Shown piece after piece: positions 63,580 to 64,000 of a stretch of DNA of 64,000 bases. This DNA comes from Lepidonotus clava (Eukaryota; Annelida; Polychaeta; Phyllodocida; Polynoidae), in NCBI GenBank assembly GCA_936440205.1, contig OW387148.1:868001-932000 (forward strand), read 5' to 3'. Each line of letters starts with the position of its first letter. Position 1 is the stretch's first letter. The notes beneath the pieces are model-generated. The model had not been told where the DNA came from and ran no database searches. It saw only the letters and a list, made by a program, of their open reading frames with translations. Position numbers and translations under genes: made by a program.

Positions 63580-64000
63580 CATAGTACGAATAATAAAATA
63601 AACCACCGCATCCTACAATTTGCGCAAACAGGGTGATCTCAAAAACATTTCGAGAAACAACCAAAACCAAATTCTCACAATTAAAAAACTATCTCACCAC
63701 ATGTGCAGTCCTTACAGACGACAAAGCGTAACCTTTCTCAAGACCTTGCTTCAACATGTCACGTACGCCACATGAACATAAGAAATAACAAACCAAGTTA
63801 TCTAAATACATGTGTTCGCATAAATCAAATAAAAAATAGTGGAGGCAACAGAAACGGTGAAGAGTCTAACATAAAGATACGTCACCACTGCCTGTTTCGT
63901 ACAATAACAACCCCATAAACGATAAAATTAGAAACTTTAAGCTAACACCGACAAATTCAGTATTCAACTCTGCTTCTCAAAGTAAAAGAAACGATCAAAA
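63580..64000. other. Non-coding right edge of window
   Basis: AT-rich, with no supported gene. No terminal inverted repeat matching the left side was recognised, so the Polinton probably continues beyond the window. Confidence 0.5.

Larger units (their letters stand above)
32338..64000. mobile_element. Large Polinton/Maverick element (right end outside window)
   Basis: Between 37.1 and 63.6 kb lies the diagnostic Polinton set: adenain-like protease, double-jelly-roll capsid protein, minor capsid protein, packaging ATPase, retrovirus-type integrase and protein-primed DNA polymerase B. Extra genes are dUTPase, BIR, RING-like, PC4-like and zinc-ribbon proteins and a membrane protein. The sequence becomes strongly AT-rich from about 32.45 kb, just past a 112-bp palindrome, which is taken as the approximate left limit. 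No terminal inverted repeat pair was found, so the right end is presumably beyond 64.0 kb. The gene span of at least 26 kb exceeds the usual 15-20 kb. Most genes look whole, with about two breaks in core genes, so it appears young. Confidence 0.93.

Overview
This is eukaryotic, animal DNA: a multi-exon gene with consensus GT/AG introns, a truncated LINE, tRNA-derived SINE-like pieces, minisatellites, and then a large virus-like Polinton/Maverick element. The host gene is an angiomotin (AMOT family) homologue. The short introns, abundant minisatellites and Polinton content suggest a marine invertebrate (a lancelet, mollusc, brachiopod or similar); the species cannot be fixed from this sequence.

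Layout. 1-15.3 kb: non-coding, with a 145-bp exon-like tandem repeat (1.0-1.7 kb), poly-G/poly-C tracts, a 33-bp minisatellite (8.2 kb), a C-rich repeat (9.8-10.0 kb) and a paired CRE/CCAAT site (12.2 kb). 15.3-25.9 kb, + strand: fourteen recognisable exons of the angiomotin gene, from a PPPY-bearing exon through a Ser/Thr/Pro-rich linker exon and the AMOT coiled-coil domain to a short C-terminal exon ending in a hydrophobic, PDZ-ligand-like tail. A 5'-truncated LINE 3' end sits in the first intron seen. 26-32.3 kb: non-coding, with a 1.7-kb minisatellite based on TTAGTCAATGG.

32.3-64.0 kb is an AT-rich Polinton, running off the right edge of the window. Its genes span 26.4 kb (37.1-63.6 kb), almost all on the minus strand. 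They include the standard set: adenain-like cysteine protease, double-jelly-roll major capsid protein, small basic virion-type proteins, packaging ATPase, retrovirus-type integrase, protein-primed family B DNA polymerase and minor capsid (penton) protein. Added to this is a less usual set: dUTPase, a BIR (IAP-like) protein, a RING-like protein, a PC4-like protein, a divergent protein that may be TBP-like, duplicated zinc-ribbon proteins, and, on the opposite strand, a signal-peptide exon and a mucin-like one-pass membrane protein. This looks like an element with its own replication, morphogenesis, nucleotide-pool, transcription and anti-apoptosis functions. Most reading frames look whole and about two core genes look broken once each, so by sequence it appears young.

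Two kinds of non-coding structure recur inside the element. A 16-base motif (minus strand AAATGTTCTTGWGATA) lies upstream of at least seven genes. Long, near-perfect hairpins occupy several intergenic gaps. Both are candidates for element-wide transcription or RNA-end signals.
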